Part shown: positions 25,304-36,345 of the stretch, one piece after another
How the letters are laid out: the number at the start of each line of letters is the position of its first letter
Position numbering within the stretch: position 1 is the first letter of the stretch
Source: Maricaulis sp.
GTDB lineage: Bacteria; Pseudomonadota; Alphaproteobacteria; Caulobacterales; Maricaulaceae
Direction: 5' to 3'
Assembly (NCBI RefSeq): GCF_017642925.1
Contig: NZ_JAEPOL010000024.1
Coordinates: forward strand, 1 to 54,196
DNA: 54,196 nt
The notes under the pieces: generated by a model
Told to the model about the DNA's origin: nothing
The model's input: the letters and a program-made list of their open reading frames with translations, nothing else
Databases searched by the model: none
Made by a program: the position numbers and the translations under genes

Positions 25304-25801
25304 ATGACCCCGCGAGACCCTCAGTTCGGCGCGATCCTGTTTCGCGCATCACAGCTTGTCGGCGACCAGGGTGTCGAGGCATTCGACGTGCTCGGCATCG
25401 CACTTGACGCCCGCTGGCTTTCGATCGTGCTCGCACTCAATGCGAGGGGGCCGATGACCTCGACCCAGCTGGCCGACCATATCGGGCACTCCCGCCAGGT
25501 GATTGAAAGCCGGCTGAAGCCCGGCGTGGCACGGGGCATTTTCACGTCCAGGCCTGACCCGGATGACGCCCGGCGCACGATCTACGGGATCGGCGATGCG
25601 GCGAAGCCCACTGTCGCCCGGGCGGTGGCTGTGATGGGGGAGTTCGAAACGGTCTACCAGGCCCTGTGGGACGAAATCGGTATCGATCTGGAAGCGGGCC
25701 TGCTCGCAATGGAGGCCGCACTGGCGCGGCGGTCGTTGATCAAGCGCCTGTCCGATCAGCGGGGCAGTGCGTTGGCAGCTGGAACGGAGGAGAGCGCATG
25801 A
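25304..25801 (+). CDS. MarR family transcriptional regulator
   Basis: This 165-residue protein has the winged-helix core of MarR regulators: MTSTQLADHIGHSRQVIESRLK is the helix-turn-helix, followed by the wing SRPDPDDARRTIYGI. The ATG at 25304 is the better start because GGAGG sits 5 nt before it. The ATG at 25292 overlaps that SD and lies against the operator. Its stop overlaps the ATG of the serine hydrolase gene by 4 nt, so it most likely controls that gene. The ligand is unknown. Confidence 0.88.
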   Translation: MTPRDPQFGAILFRASQLVGDQGVEAFDVLGIALDARWLSIVLALNARGPMTSTQLADHIGHSRQVIESRLKPGVARGIFTSRPDPDDARRTIYGIGDAAKPTVARAVAVMGEFETVYQALWDEIGIDLEAGLLAMEAALARRSLIKRLSDQRGSALAAGTEESA

Positions 25802-27480
25802 TGCTCCGCCCGATTCCTGTTTTCGCAGCCGGCCTCGCGGGTGCGGCAATCCTTTACGCCGTACTAGCTCTCGACGTCTCGGCGTCGAACGACCCGGTCG
25901 GGCGCGATGCCGCTGCGCGACTGGAGCAGATGCTTGAGCGTGCCTATGGCGGTGACGAGCCCGGCGCCGCAATGATGGTCCTGGACGGGGATCGTCTGGT
26001 TCTGCTGTCGGCGGCGGGGCTGGCCGATGTGGAATGGGGCGTGCCGGCGACGGCCGATACGAGCTTTCGTATCGGATCGATCACCAAGCCGATAACGGCT
26101 CTGGCAATCCTCCAGCGGGCTGCAGACGGCGTGCTGGATCTCGACCGGCCGGTCGGTTCATATCTTCCCGGTCTCGATGAAACACTGGGCCGGCCGACCC
26201 TTGCCGAGCTGATGTCGCACACATCCGGCCTGCCGGATCACTTCCGCCTGCCGGACACGCCCTCGATCATGCGTAATCCGACAACGCCGGATGAAATCAT
26301 CGGCCGCATGCGTGGCGCCGAACCCATGTTCGAACCGGGCCAGGCGTGGAGCTATTCCAACTTCAACTATGTTCTGCTGGGGCGTGTGCTGGAAGTGACC
26401 GATCCGCAGGGGCGCACCTATGGGGACATCATTGAGGACGACATATTCGCGCCACTGGGCATGACGGACTCCCACTATGACCGCCAGCCCCGCATCGTGC
26501 CGCGCCGGGCGCGGGGGTACGACCATGACGGCGAAAGCGTGCTCAATACGGTCACTTTCGACCCCTCGCACGCCTATGCGGCCGGGGCTCTGACGGTCTC
26601 GGCGGCTGACATGGTGCGCCTGACCCGCGCTTTGATGAACGACGCGCTCCTGCCGCCTGCCTGGCAATCGCGCGCATGGCAGGAGGTTACTGGCCCTGAC
26701 GGTGAAGGGTTCGGCTACGGGCTGGGCTTCAATGTCGGCACGCTGATGGGCGAGCGCGTCATCTGGCACAATGGCTCGATCAACGGCTTCCAGGCCGCAT
26801 GGCTGATCCTGCCGGACAGCGATCGCGCAGTCGCTGTCCTGTCGAATGGGTACTACCGCCCCAATACCACGGCCATGGCGCGGCGGGCGCTTGCTGTTCT
26901 GGCGGACAATCCTATACCGGAGCTGGAAGCAGTGGCGGTACCGGATGCAGATCTCGCCAGCCTGCAAGGCCGCTACGTGCTCAGTGATGGCCGTGTGCTG
27001 CAGATCCATGTCGAGGATGGCGCGCGATACAATCTGGGCGGCGGGCGCTGGTCCGAACTCGCTGTGACGGCAGACGGCGTCCTGTTCCGTCCGGACAGCC
27101 TGACGCATATCCGCCCGCGCACGGATGCGCCGGGTCTGGTCTTCGTTTCGGGCACGACATTGGAAGCCTGGCCGGCAGATCCTCTGCCCGGTTCCCTTGA
27201 AGGTGCGCGATCGAGTGTTTCCGTTACACCGGATATGGTCGCAGCCGCCGAGGGGCGGTGGGTTCTGGAGTCCGGCGATACGGTGATCGTCGAGGCAGAC
27301 GCCGACGGCGTCCTGAGCCTGCAACTGCCGCAGCAGCCACCGCAGCGCCTGTTTGCCCGGTCGGCGCGCCACTTCTTCTGCCGGGAGGCTCCGATCGAAC
27401 TGATCGTCGGGCCTGAACCGGGGCAGGCCGTTCTGAACCTGTACGGCAATCCTCTGCCTGTCGAGCGTGACGGGCGATAA
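25798..27480 (+). CDS. Secreted serine beta-lactamase-fold hydrolase with duplicated C-terminal domain
   Basis: This 560-residue protein has an N-terminal signal or anchor helix and a class C beta-lactamase/penicillin-binding fold: SITK (Ser94, Lys97), YSN (Tyr186, Asn188) and HNG (His324) in the third motif position. Relatives include D-aminopeptidases, esterases and CubicO proteins, so resistance to beta-lactams should not be assumed. After about residue 380 there are two similar beta-rich segments (SLQGRYVLSDGRVLQIHVED and AAEGRWVLESGDTVIVEADA), each like a DUF3471/lipocalin-like domain. It is co-translated with the MarR gene. Confidence 0.85.
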   Translation: MMLRPIPVFAAGLAGAAILYAVLALDVSASNDPVGRDAAARLEQMLERAYGGDEPGAAMMVLDGDRLVLLSAAGLADVEWGVPATADTSFRIGSITKPITALAILQRAADGVLDLDRPVGSYLPGLDETLGRPTLAELMSHTSGLPDHFRLPDTPSIMRNPTTPDEIIGRMRGAEPMFEPGQAWSYSNFNYVLLGRVLEVTDPQGRTYGDIIEDDIFAPLGMTDSHYDRQPRIVPRRARGYDHDGESVLNTVTFDPSHAYAAGALTVSAADMVRLTRALMNDALLPPAWQSRAWQEVTGPDGEGFGYGLGFNVGTLMGERVIWHNGSINGFQAAWLILPDSDRAVAVLSNGYYRPNTTAMARRALAVLADNPIPELEAVAVPDADLASLQGRYVLSDGRVLQIHVEDGARYNLGGGRWSELAVTADGVLFRPDSLTHIRPRTDAPGLVFVSGTTLEAWPADPLPGSLEGARSSVSVTPDMVAAAEGRWVLESGDTVIVEADADGVLSLQLPQQPPQRLFARSARHFFCREAPIELIVGPEPGQAVLNLYGNPLPVERDGR

Positions 27481-27588
27481 AGGCGGCCAGCATGAATTCC
27501 CATGATCGGCCTGTGTGGCTTGACGCTCTGGCGCTTCCCCTCTACCTCGCCAGCTTTTGCGCACTCCAAGAACAGAAAGACCGATCCG

Positions 27589-29175
27589 ATGATCTCCGAT
27601 CTTGCCCAAAACGCGAAAGCCTGGCCGTTTGAACAAGCGCGCCTGCTGAAAAAGCGTCTGGACAAGCTCGGCCGAAAATCCGGGCCGGTCGTGTTCGAGA
27701 CCGGCTACGGGCCGTCGGGTCTGCCGCATATGGGCACGTTCGGCGAAGTCGTGCGCACCACGATGGTGCTGCATGCTTTCGACGTGCTGACCGGCGGCGC
27801 TTATGAGCCGAAGCTGATCTGCGTGTCCGACGATATGGACGGCATGCGCAAGGTGCCGGAGAACCTGCCCAATCAGGCGATGCTGGCCGAACACCTGCAG
27901 GAGCCGCTGACCGTGGTGCCGGACCCCTTCGGCACGCATGACAGCTATGGTGCCCACATGAATGCGCGCCTGCGCGGCTTCCTCGACAGTTTCGGCTTCA
28001 CCTACGAATTCAAGTCAGCCACCGAGCTGTACCGGTCCGGAGCCTATGACGACATGCTCGTCCGGGCGCTGGAGAAGTATGACGAGATCATGCAGGTCAT
28101 GCTGCCGACGCTGGGTGCCGAGCGCCAGGCGACCTATTCGCCGGTCCTGCCGGTCTCGCCGAAGACCGGGCGCGTGCTCTATGTGCCGATGAAGGCGGTC
28201 GATGCGAAGGCCGGCACGGTCACGTTCGACGACGAGGACGGCACGGAAACGACCCTTTCGGTGAAGGGCGGACAGGTGAAGCTGCAGTGGAAGCCGGATT
28301 TCGGCATGCGCTGGGCAGCCCTCGGTGTCGACTTCGAGATGTTCGGCAAGGACCATCAGACCAATGCGCCGATCTATTCGCGCATCTGCAAGATCCTTGG
28401 CGCCGAGCCGCCGACGCAATTCGTCTACGAGCTCTTCCTCGACCAGAAGGGCGAGAAGATCTCCAAGTCGAAGGGCAATGGCCTGTCGGTCGAGGACTGG
28501 CTGAAATATGCGCCGCAGGAGAGCCTGGCCTACTATAATTTCGTGAAGCCGAAGACGGCCAAGCGGCTCTATTTCGATGTCATTCCCAAGGCGGTGGACG
28601 AGTATCTCCAGCACCTGGCGGCCTATCCCGGCCAGGATGAGGCCCAGAAGCTGGAAAATCCGGCCTGGCACATCCATACCGGCAATCCGCCGTCGGAGAC
28701 CTCGCCGATCTCCTTCGCCCTGCTGCTCAACCTGGCCTCGGCCGCCAGTGCGCATTCCAGCGATGTGATGTGGGGCTTTATCGGCCGCTATGTCGAGGGT
28801 GCGACGCCGCAGACGCATCCGCTGCTGGACCATCTGGCGAGCTTTGCCGTGCAGTATTTCGCGGACTTCGTCGAGCCGACCAAGGCTTTCCGCGCGCCGA
28901 GCGATATCGAGCGGGCGGCGATGGAGGACCTGCTGCAGCGACTGAAAGCCATGGACGCCGGCGAGCGTGACGCTGCGAAGATCCAGGACGAGGTCTATGC
29001 CGCCGGCAAGACCCAGGACTTCGACAATCTGCGCGACTGGTTCAAGGGGCTGTATGAAGTCCTGCTGGGCCAGTCCCAGGGGCCGCGCTTCGGCTCCTTC
29101 GTGGCGATCTATGGCGTCACGGAAACCATCGCCCTGATCGAGCAGGCCCTGGCGGGTGACCTCTTAAAAGGCTGA
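27589..29175 (+). CDS. lysS: Class I lysyl-tRNA synthetase
   Basis: This 528-residue class I LysRS charges tRNA-Lys. It has the Rossmann-fold HIGH-type motif in [10 protein letters not shown] (residues 41-50) and the KMSKS-type motif K290-ISKS. A C-terminal helical anticodon-binding region follows. The archaeal-type enzyme replaces class II LysRS in most alphaproteobacteria, which supports the taxonomic placement. I start at the ATG at 27589 ([16 protein letters not shown]); the longer frame adds residues with no family match. A strong terminator follows 8 nt after the stop. Confidence 0.95.
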   Translation: MISDLAQNAKAWPFEQARLLKKRLDKLGRKSGPVVFETGYGPSGLPHMGTFGEVVRTTMVLHAFDVLTGGAYEPKLICVSDDMDGMRKVPENLPNQAMLAEHLQEPLTVVPDPFGTHDSYGAHMNARLRGFLDSFGFTYEFKSATELYRSGAYDDMLVRALEKYDEIMQVMLPTLGAERQATYSPVLPVSPKTGRVLYVPMKAVDAKAGTVTFDDEDGTETTLSVKGGQVKLQWKPDFGMRWAALGVDFEMFGKDHQTNAPIYSRICKILGAEPPTQFVYELFLDQKGEKISKSKGNGLSVEDWLKYAPQESLAYYNFVKPKTAKRLYFDVIPKAVDEYLQHLAAYPGQDEAQKLENPAWHIHTGNPPSETSPISFALLLNLASAASAHSSDVMWGFIGRYVEGATPQTHPLLDHLASFAVQYFADFVEPTKAFRAPSDIERAAMEDLLQRLKAMDAGERDAAKIQDEVYAAGKTQDFDNLRDWFKGLYEVLLGQSQGPRFGSFVAIYGVTETIALIEQALAGDLLKG

Positions 29176-29182
29176 TTTCATG

Positions 29183-29211
29183 AGATGACCCGCTTGCCGG
29201 GTCATCTTTTT
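29183..29211 (+). terminator. Rho-independent terminator of lysS
   Basis: AGATGACCCG (29183-29192) and CGGGTCATCT (29198-29207) form a perfect 10-bp stem with a CTTGC loop. The stem is followed by a T run that reads TTTTT when its last base is included. This is the clearest intrinsic terminator in the window and lies just after the lysS stop codon. Confidence 0.92.
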
Positions 29212-29231
29212 GCGACATAAAGTAATAAAAA

Positions 29232-29306
29232 TTTGACATCAAGTCGGCGATATCTTACATCCATCAGTGTCAAAGATAATCGACATCAAGACTGGAGTGT
29301 TTGACA
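29232..29306. promoter_or_regulatory. Promoter with repeated TTTGACA boxes upstream of the membrane-protein/XRE cassette
   Basis: The AT-rich leader contains TTTGACA at 29232-29238 and 29300-29306 and the inverted copy TGTCAAA at 29268-29274. There is also a direct repeat GACATCAAG at 29235-29243 and 29282-29290. The first TTGACA is a perfect -35 hexamer; a -10 would fall near 29255-29261 but is poor. The last box runs into the ATG at 29306. The arrangement suggests operator sites for the XRE regulator encoded downstream. Confidence 0.6.
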
Positions 29307-29722
29307 TGTCCTTCCGTGAAAAAATCGCGGTTCTGACCCTGATCGCCAATGTGCTGATCTACGGGATGTATTTCGGGAATACCGCCAAGGCGGCGCTCGC
29401 CGGTGAGGCCGTGCTGAATGGCGGCCACATGATCAGCACCATCGTCCTGCTCATCGTCGTGATGATTGTCGGCACGATCATCGTCAGCTCGACGGCGCCG
29501 AAGGATGCAGACGCGCCGGCTGACGAACGCGACCGGCTGATCTCGATGCGCAGCGACCAGATCGCCGGCTATGTCGTCTCGGCCGGTGCGGGCGGATCGC
29601 TGGTTCTGGCCCTGGCCGGATTCTCGGTGTTCTGGATTGCCAACCTGGTCCTGCTGGCCCTGGTCGCCGGCGAGATCGTCAAGTCGGTCGCCTGCCTGAT
29701 CGGCTACCGCCAGGGAGTGTAG
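29306..29722 (+). CDS. Four-helix membrane protein, DUF2178-like (first of a pair)
   Basis: This 138-residue protein has two N-terminal hydrophobic helices, a cytoplasmic acidic loop with the conserved-looking DADAPADERDRLISMRSDQI, and two more helices. The DERD motif followed by helices is the pattern of DUF2178-type membrane proteins, which are often encoded beside small XRE regulators. The ATG at 29306 has GGAG 8 nt upstream; the GTG at 29267 lies in the operator region and lacks an SD. The function is unknown. It resembles the next gene in plan. Confidence 0.75.
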   Translation: MSFREKIAVLTLIANVLIYGMYFGNTAKAALAGEAVLNGGHMISTIVLLIVVMIVGTIIVSSTAPKDADAPADERDRLISMRSDQIAGYVVSAGAGGSLVLALAGFSVFWIANLVLLALVAGEIVKSVACLIGYRQGV

Positions 29723-29725
29723 CGC

Positions 29726-30157
29726 ATGTCTTTCATGGAAAAGCTCAATCTGGCGGCGCTCGCCGGAGGCGTTCTGGCCCTGGGCTGGTATCTGGTCCGG
29801 GTCGTGCCGCAGATCGGCCAGATACCCCTGGACGAGATATCCTGGAAGTGGCCGATGGCGATCGCGATGGGGATATTCATCGTCCTGCTGGTGATCTCCG
29901 CCGTCCGCATGGCGATCTCGGACCCGGCTGTGCGCAAGGCTGACGGCATCATCGATGACGAGCGTGACCACGACATCGAGCGGCGCGGTGATGCCTGGGG
30001 CGGTCATGCCATGCATGCGGTCGGCTTTGCCGCGCTGGTGATGCTGGTGCTGGACGTGCACAGTTTCTGGATCGCCCAGACGCTCTTCGTCGGCGGCATG
30101 CTCGCCGGCGTGGTCTCGATCGGCGTCAAGCTGTTCGCCTATCGCGGGGAGGTGTGA
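29726..30157 (+). CDS. Four-helix membrane protein, DUF2178-like (second of a pair)
   Basis: This 143-residue protein has the same plan as the previous gene: two helices, a cytoplasmic loop with the charged motif IIDDERDHDIERRGDAWGGH, and two helices. The DERD motif is shared, which suggests an old tandem duplication. It starts 3 nt after the preceding stop and is followed 3 nt later by the XRE regulator, so the three form one operon. The two proteins may form a heteromer in the inner membrane. No enzyme motif is seen. Confidence 0.75.
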   Translation: MSFMEKLNLAALAGGVLALGWYLVRVVPQIGQIPLDEISWKWPMAIAMGIFIVLLVISAVRMAISDPAVRKADGIIDDERDHDIERRGDAWGGHAMHAVGFAALVMLVLDVHSFWIAQTLFVGGMLAGVVSIGVKLFAYRGEV

Positions 30158-30160
30158 CGC

Positions 30161-30376
30161 ATGGCAAAATCTACCCCGATCACCAACCAGATCCGCACGC
30201 TGCGTTTTCACACCAATGAGATGACCCAGGCCGAGCTGGCCGAGAAGGTGGGCGTCACCCGGCAGACCGTGATCGCGATCGAGCAGGGCAAATACTCGCC
30301 CTCGCTCGAGGTGGCCTTCAAGATCGCCCGGATATTTGGCGTTGGTCTGGAGGATGTGTTCCAGTATCCGGACTGA
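30161..30376 (+). CDS. Small XRE-family helix-turn-helix regulator
   Basis: This 71-residue single-domain Cro/CI-type repressor has QAELAEKVGVTRQTVIAIEQ as the helix-turn-helix and GKYSPSLEVAFKIARIFGVG after it, ending LEDVFQYPD. This is the YozG-like group that often accompanies membrane proteins of the DUF2178 type. It is the third gene of the cassette. It probably binds the TTTGACA/TGTCAAA boxes upstream of the operon and autoregulates it. Confidence 0.9.
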   Translation: MAKSTPITNQIRTLRFHTNEMTQAELAEKVGVTRQTVIAIEQGKYSPSLEVAFKIARIFGVGLEDVFQYPD

Positions 30377-30395
30377 AGACTGTGTGGCCGGGCCG

Positions 30396-30869
30396 TTAAA
30401 GCGCCACTTCCAGCCAGGGCAGTTCGCGGCCCTTGAAGACGTCGGAGGGGCGCATGGCGACCCGGCGCGCGCCCATATGCAGATAGGCGGGCTCGGCATA
30501 AGGGTCCGACAGGATGGTCATTACCGTGTCGCCCCGTGTGCGCAGCTGGTCCTTGGCGCTCTCGAACAGGGCGCGTCCGACGCCGGAGCCGATCGCTTCC
30601 GGTGCAATGAACAAAAGGTCCAGCGTGCCGCCATGCCCGTCCGGATCGATCTGGCAGACGCCCAGGAGCGTGCCGTCTTCGGCCTCGGCCACCGTGGTGT
30701 AGCCGGCCTCGATCGCGTCGGGTGTGACCTTGAGATAGGGCGAGACGGCCGCCATGAAGGCCGCGTCATATCCCCAGTAAGCCTTGGACCTGAGACACAG
30801 GCGGGACAGGGCCTCGTCCTCACCCGGCCGGGCCGGGCGAAGACGGGGAAAGTCTCTATCGGCGCCCAT
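30396..30869 (-). CDS. GNAT-family N-acetyltransferase
   Basis: This 157-residue acetyltransferase has an N-terminal RLRPARPGEDEALSRLCLRS, the core strand-turn LLGVCQIDP, the acetyl-CoA loop FIAPEAIGSGVGRALFESAKDQ (a variant of RxxGxG/A), and PAYLHMGARRVAMRPSDVFKG near the end. The substrate is unknown. It lies 6 nt downstream of the secA stop on the same strand, so it could be read through from secA. It is convergent with the XRE gene. Confidence 0.87.
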   Translation of the reverse strand: MGADRDFPRLRPARPGEDEALSRLCLRSKAYWGYDAAFMAAVSPYLKVTPDAIEAGYTTVAEAEDGTLLGVCQIDPDGHGGTLDLLFIAPEAIGSGVGRALFESAKDQLRTRGDTVMTILSDPYAEPAYLHMGARRVAMRPSDVFKGRELPWLEVAL

Positions 30870-30875
30870 CGAGGA

Positions 30876-33617
<2,742 letters not shown>

Positions 33618-33792
33618 GTGGTTCTGGCTTTGCGTACAACTGGACCGGCGTCCGGCGCTCGAGTCCGTCCCTCTCGCCGGAGACGCCAACATTGCTTTGA
33701 AACGTCAGGGTGACTTAAGGATGGGGGGGATGGGTGTCAATCAAGCCGCGCGGCGCCTGCCATGCGGCATATTCCCGTAAAGGACTGCCAGC
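33618..33792. promoter_or_regulatory. Divergent promoter region of secA and the parvulin lipoprotein gene
   Basis: This is a 175-nt intergenic region between two divergently transcribed export-related genes. I can point to a purine-rich AAGGATGGGGGG stretch in the middle but to no convincing -35/-10 pair. A secM-like leader for secA is not apparent. Confidence 0.35.
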
Positions 33793-34758
33793 GTGGCCAT
33801 TCTGCGGCTTTTTGTAGGACTGTTGTTGATCTCCGCGAGCCTCGCGGCCTGTGGTCCGGAGCCCCGGCGGCCGGCAGAACCGGGCGTCGATCCGGCGGCT
33901 CGCGTCGCGCCCGACGAGGCGGACCCGGTCGTTGCCCGGGTCGACGGCACGGTGATCCGCCGGTCCGATGTCGAGCGTGAAGCCCGTTCGCAATCGGGCG
34001 ATGACGAGGTGGCACTGCAGCCGGGCGATGCCGAGTTCGACCGGGTTCTGGACGAGTTGATCGATCAGCGCCTGCTGGCTCTGGAAGCACGCCGGCGCGG
34101 TCTGCACCAGTCGGAGGAGGCGCGCCGCCGCATGGCGCTCGCCGAAGAGCGCATCCTGGGCAATGTCCTGGTCGAGACGGCGCTGGCCGATGCGGTTACC
34201 GAGGAAACCATCCAGCGCATCTATCGCGAACAGATCCGCTTGATCCCGCTAGGCGAGGAAGTGCGGGCGCGCCACATCCTCGTCGACACACGCGCCGAGG
34301 CCGATGCCATCGCGCAGCTCCTTGCCGAGGGGCGCGACTTTGCCGAGCTGGCCGTCGCGATGAGCCAGGACCAGGCAACACGGCTGGAAGGCGGCGACCT
34401 GGGCTATTTCACCCGCGAGGGCATCCTGCCCGCCTTCGGTTCCGTGGCCTTCTCGACGCCCGAGGGCGAGGTATCCGAGCCCTTCCGCAGCGAATTCGGC
34501 TGGCATTTGCTCAAAGTGGTCGACCGCCGCCGTCAGCCGCCGCCCTCGATCGAGGCGTTGCGGCCCAACATCGTGCGCTTCTACACTTTCGATCAGCTGG
34601 AGGCGCTGATTGACGGGCTCCGGGCCGATGCCCAGATCGAACGGCCGGAAATCGTCATCGAGCCCCGGTCGGGTGAAGAGCCGGACATCTCTGCCGGTCC
34701 GGAGGCTCATGACGGCGATCTGCCCGGCGAGGACGACAGTCCGGACGAGCCGGGTTAA
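33793..34758 (+). CDS. Parvulin-type peptidyl-prolyl isomerase lipoprotein
   Basis: This 321-residue lipoprotein has lipobox SLAAC with Cys20 as the lipidated residue. A SurA-like N-terminal helical chaperone region (about 45-130) follows, and then a PpiC/rotamase domain (about 150-245) with RARHILVDTRAEADAIAQLL, GGDLGYFTREGILPAF and FRSEFGWHLLKV. It should help outer-membrane or periplasmic proteins fold after SecA-dependent export. The start codon is GTG. An acidic low-complexity tail ends the protein. mutT follows after 50 nt. Confidence 0.9.
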   Translation: MAILRLFVGLLLISASLAACGPEPRRPAEPGVDPAARVAPDEADPVVARVDGTVIRRSDVEREARSQSGDDEVALQPGDAEFDRVLDELIDQRLLALEARRRGLHQSEEARRRMALAEERILGNVLVETALADAVTEETIQRIYREQIRLIPLGEEVRARHILVDTRAEADAIAQLLAEGRDFAELAVAMSQDQATRLEGGDLGYFTREGILPAFGSVAFSTPEGEVSEPFRSEFGWHLLKVVDRRRQPPPSIEALRPNIVRFYTFDQLEALIDGLRADAQIERPEIVIEPRSGEEPDISAGPEAHDGDLPGEDDSPDEPG

Positions 34759-34808
34759 GCCGGTATTCACCGCGTTTCTGCACCCGATCTTAAAGGAGTT
34801 CACGCACG

Positions 34809-35225
34809 ATGTCGGCTGGTGGCCCCAAACCGGTGATCCATGTCGCCGCCTGCGCCTTGCTGGATCCGGATGGACGGATCCTCATCGCCAGACGGCCCGA
34901 GGGCAAACCGATGGCAGGGCTTTGGGAGTTTCCCGGCGGCAAGATCGAGCCGGGGGAAACGCCGGAGCAGACCGTTGTCCGGGAGCTCCGTGAGGAATTG
35001 GGAGTGGAGCCATGCGAGCGATGCCTGCATCCCTTCGCCTTCGTATCCCATCCCTACGACACCTTTCACATCGTGATGCCGCTTTTCCTGTGCCGCACCT
35101 GGGACGGGTTCGCCCGTCCGCTGGAGGGGCAGGAGATCGCCTGGGTCCGCAAGGAAAAGCTGGGCGAGTACCGGCTCTCGCCCGCGGACCGGTCGCTGGC
35201 CGCGGAGATTCGCGACCGGCTCTGA
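34809..35225 (+). CDS. mutT: MutT-type NUDIX 8-oxo-dGTP diphosphatase
   Basis: This 138-residue NUDIX hydrolase has the catalytic box GGKIEPGETPEQTVVRELRE-EL (GX5EX7REUXEEXGU). It is preceded by ACALLDPDGRILIARRPEGK and followed by the MutT-like HPYDTFHIVMPLFLCRTW. It cleans 8-oxo-dGTP from the nucleotide pool. An SD-like AAAGGAG sits upstream of the ATG. Its stop codon overlaps the apparent CTG start of a Flp pilin-like gene. Confidence 0.92.
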   Translation: MSAGGPKPVIHVAACALLDPDGRILIARRPEGKPMAGLWEFPGGKIEPGETPEQTVVRELREELGVEPCERCLHPFAFVSHPYDTFHIVMPLFLCRTWDGFARPLEGQEIAWVRKEKLGEYRLSPADRSLAAEIRDRL

Positions 35226-35383
35226 TCCGGCGCCTGTCCGATTTTTGCGGCGATACGGGCGGCGCGACGGCGATCGAATACTCGATCATTGCCGTGCTGA
35301 TCTCGATCATGATCATCGGCGGCCTGACCCTGATCGGCCCGGCCATCATGAACATGCTCGACCAGGCCTCTGCGCCCTTCTAG
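35222..35383 (+). CDS. Flp/Fap-type pilin-like protein
   Basis: This 53-residue protein has the hallmark of Flp type IVb pilins: a short cytoplasmic leader, then GGATAIEYSIIAVLISIMII, where Glu+5 and Tyr+6 follow the TadV/prepilin-peptidase cleavage after the glycine. No ATG, GTG or TTG lies near the start. The frame begins with CTG at 35222-35224, overlapping the mutT stop as CTGA, so coupled translation from CTG is my best guess; CTG at 35234 is an alternative. The rest of a tad locus is absent. The gene ends sharing CTAG with its convergent neighbour. Confidence 0.75.
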   Translation: MIRRLSDFCGDTGGATAIEYSIIAVLISIMIIGGLTLIGPAIMNMLDQASAPF

Positions 35384-36297
35384 CGTCCGGCCTTTTCACC
35401 CAGCGACTGTTCCCGCACGCCCAGCGCGTCTGCCAGCCGGTGCGTTGCGGAACCGGGGCGTTTCGGCTTGGGCTGATCCGGGTGCGGGGCCCAGCCGGCC
35501 GCATGCACGATCTCGAAAGTCGCGCGGACGCGGCCGTCCTCGTCGGCAAACTGCTGCGCATAGAGTTCCGCAGTTCGCATGAAGAGCGCCCGCGTGGCCG
35601 GGTTCCGGGGCCGGTCGGCGAGAACGGATGTCTCGCCCATGCCGCGCAGATCGGCCATCAGGGCGAAGACATTGTCGTAGCGCACGGTCACACGGTCGAT
35701 ATCCGCAACCGGCATGGCAAAGCCGGCACGCTGCATCAGCGCCGCCATGTCGAACGTGCCGGCATAGGGCGAAACGCGTGCGCTGGCGCCGCCGGTCAGT
35801 TCGCTCTCTGCCGTCATCAGGCAGCGCCGCAGCTCGTTCAGCGTCGAACCGCCCAAAAGGGACGCAGCGAAGAAACCGTCCGGCTTGAGGGCGTGATTGA
35901 TCTGCACCAGCACGCCGGGCAGGTCGTTGGTCCAGTGCAGCCCCCAGGGCGCCAGGACGAGATCCAGGCTTTCTTCCGCGAAGGGCAGGGCTTCCTCGTC
36001 CAGCGCCAGAGCGGGGCGGTCCAGCGTTGCAGCGACAGCCGGCGACAGGTCTGCGCTGGTCAGCCAGCCGATCTTGCCGCCGGCGGGGCGCGCCATCAGC
36101 TCGTCGGCCAGACCCGGTCCGCCGCCCAGTATGGCCGCGCGCTCGAAGTCCCGCGTGACACTTTCCACCCGGTCGCAGATATCGTCGAATGCGCGCCGCA
36201 CGAGAAAGTTGTAGTCTGCCAGGCGGGCCGCAGCTCGGTTGCGGCGTGTGCGCAGCAGGGTCCGGTCGAAAAGGCGGGGTGGCGTGTCGGAATTCAT
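35380..36297 (-). CDS. SAM-dependent methyltransferase, NDUFAF5/BioC-like
   Basis: This 305-residue protein opens with PPRLFDRTLLRTRRNRAA and FLVRRAFDDICDRV, the N-terminal pattern of the alphaproteobacterial/mitochondrial NDUFAF5 group, followed by a methyltransferase fold with AAILGGGPG (SAM loop) and LVLAPWGLHWTNDLPGVLVQ. NDUFAF5 works on the complex I subunit NDUFS7 as an arginine hydroxylase. Bacterial annotation is often simply methyltransferase or BioC. The substrate here is inferred only by that resemblance. It is divergent from comF with 48 nt between starts. Confidence 0.83.
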   Translation of the reverse strand: MNSDTPPRLFDRTLLRTRRNRAAARLADYNFLVRRAFDDICDRVESVTRDFERAAILGGGPGLADELMARPAGGKIGWLTSADLSPAVAATLDRPALALDEEALPFAEESLDLVLAPWGLHWTNDLPGVLVQINHALKPDGFFAASLLGGSTLNELRRCLMTAESELTGGASARVSPYAGTFDMAALMQRAGFAMPVADIDRVTVRYDNVFALMADLRGMGETSVLADRPRNPATRALFMRTAELYAQQFADEDGRVRATFEIVHAAGWAPHPDQPKPKRPGSATHRLADALGVREQSLGEKAGR

Positions 36298-36345
36298 GGT
36301 GCGGGATATGCCGTCTAAGGGCCGCCGGGAAAAGGGGGCAGGTGT

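Noticed and set aside
25798-27480. Reading the MarR-linked serine hydrolase as an antibiotic-resistance beta-lactamase
   Set aside because: The SxxK/YxN/HxG motifs are shared with peptidases and esterases, the third motif has His instead of Lys, and the protein carries extra C-terminal domains, so resistance is not supported.
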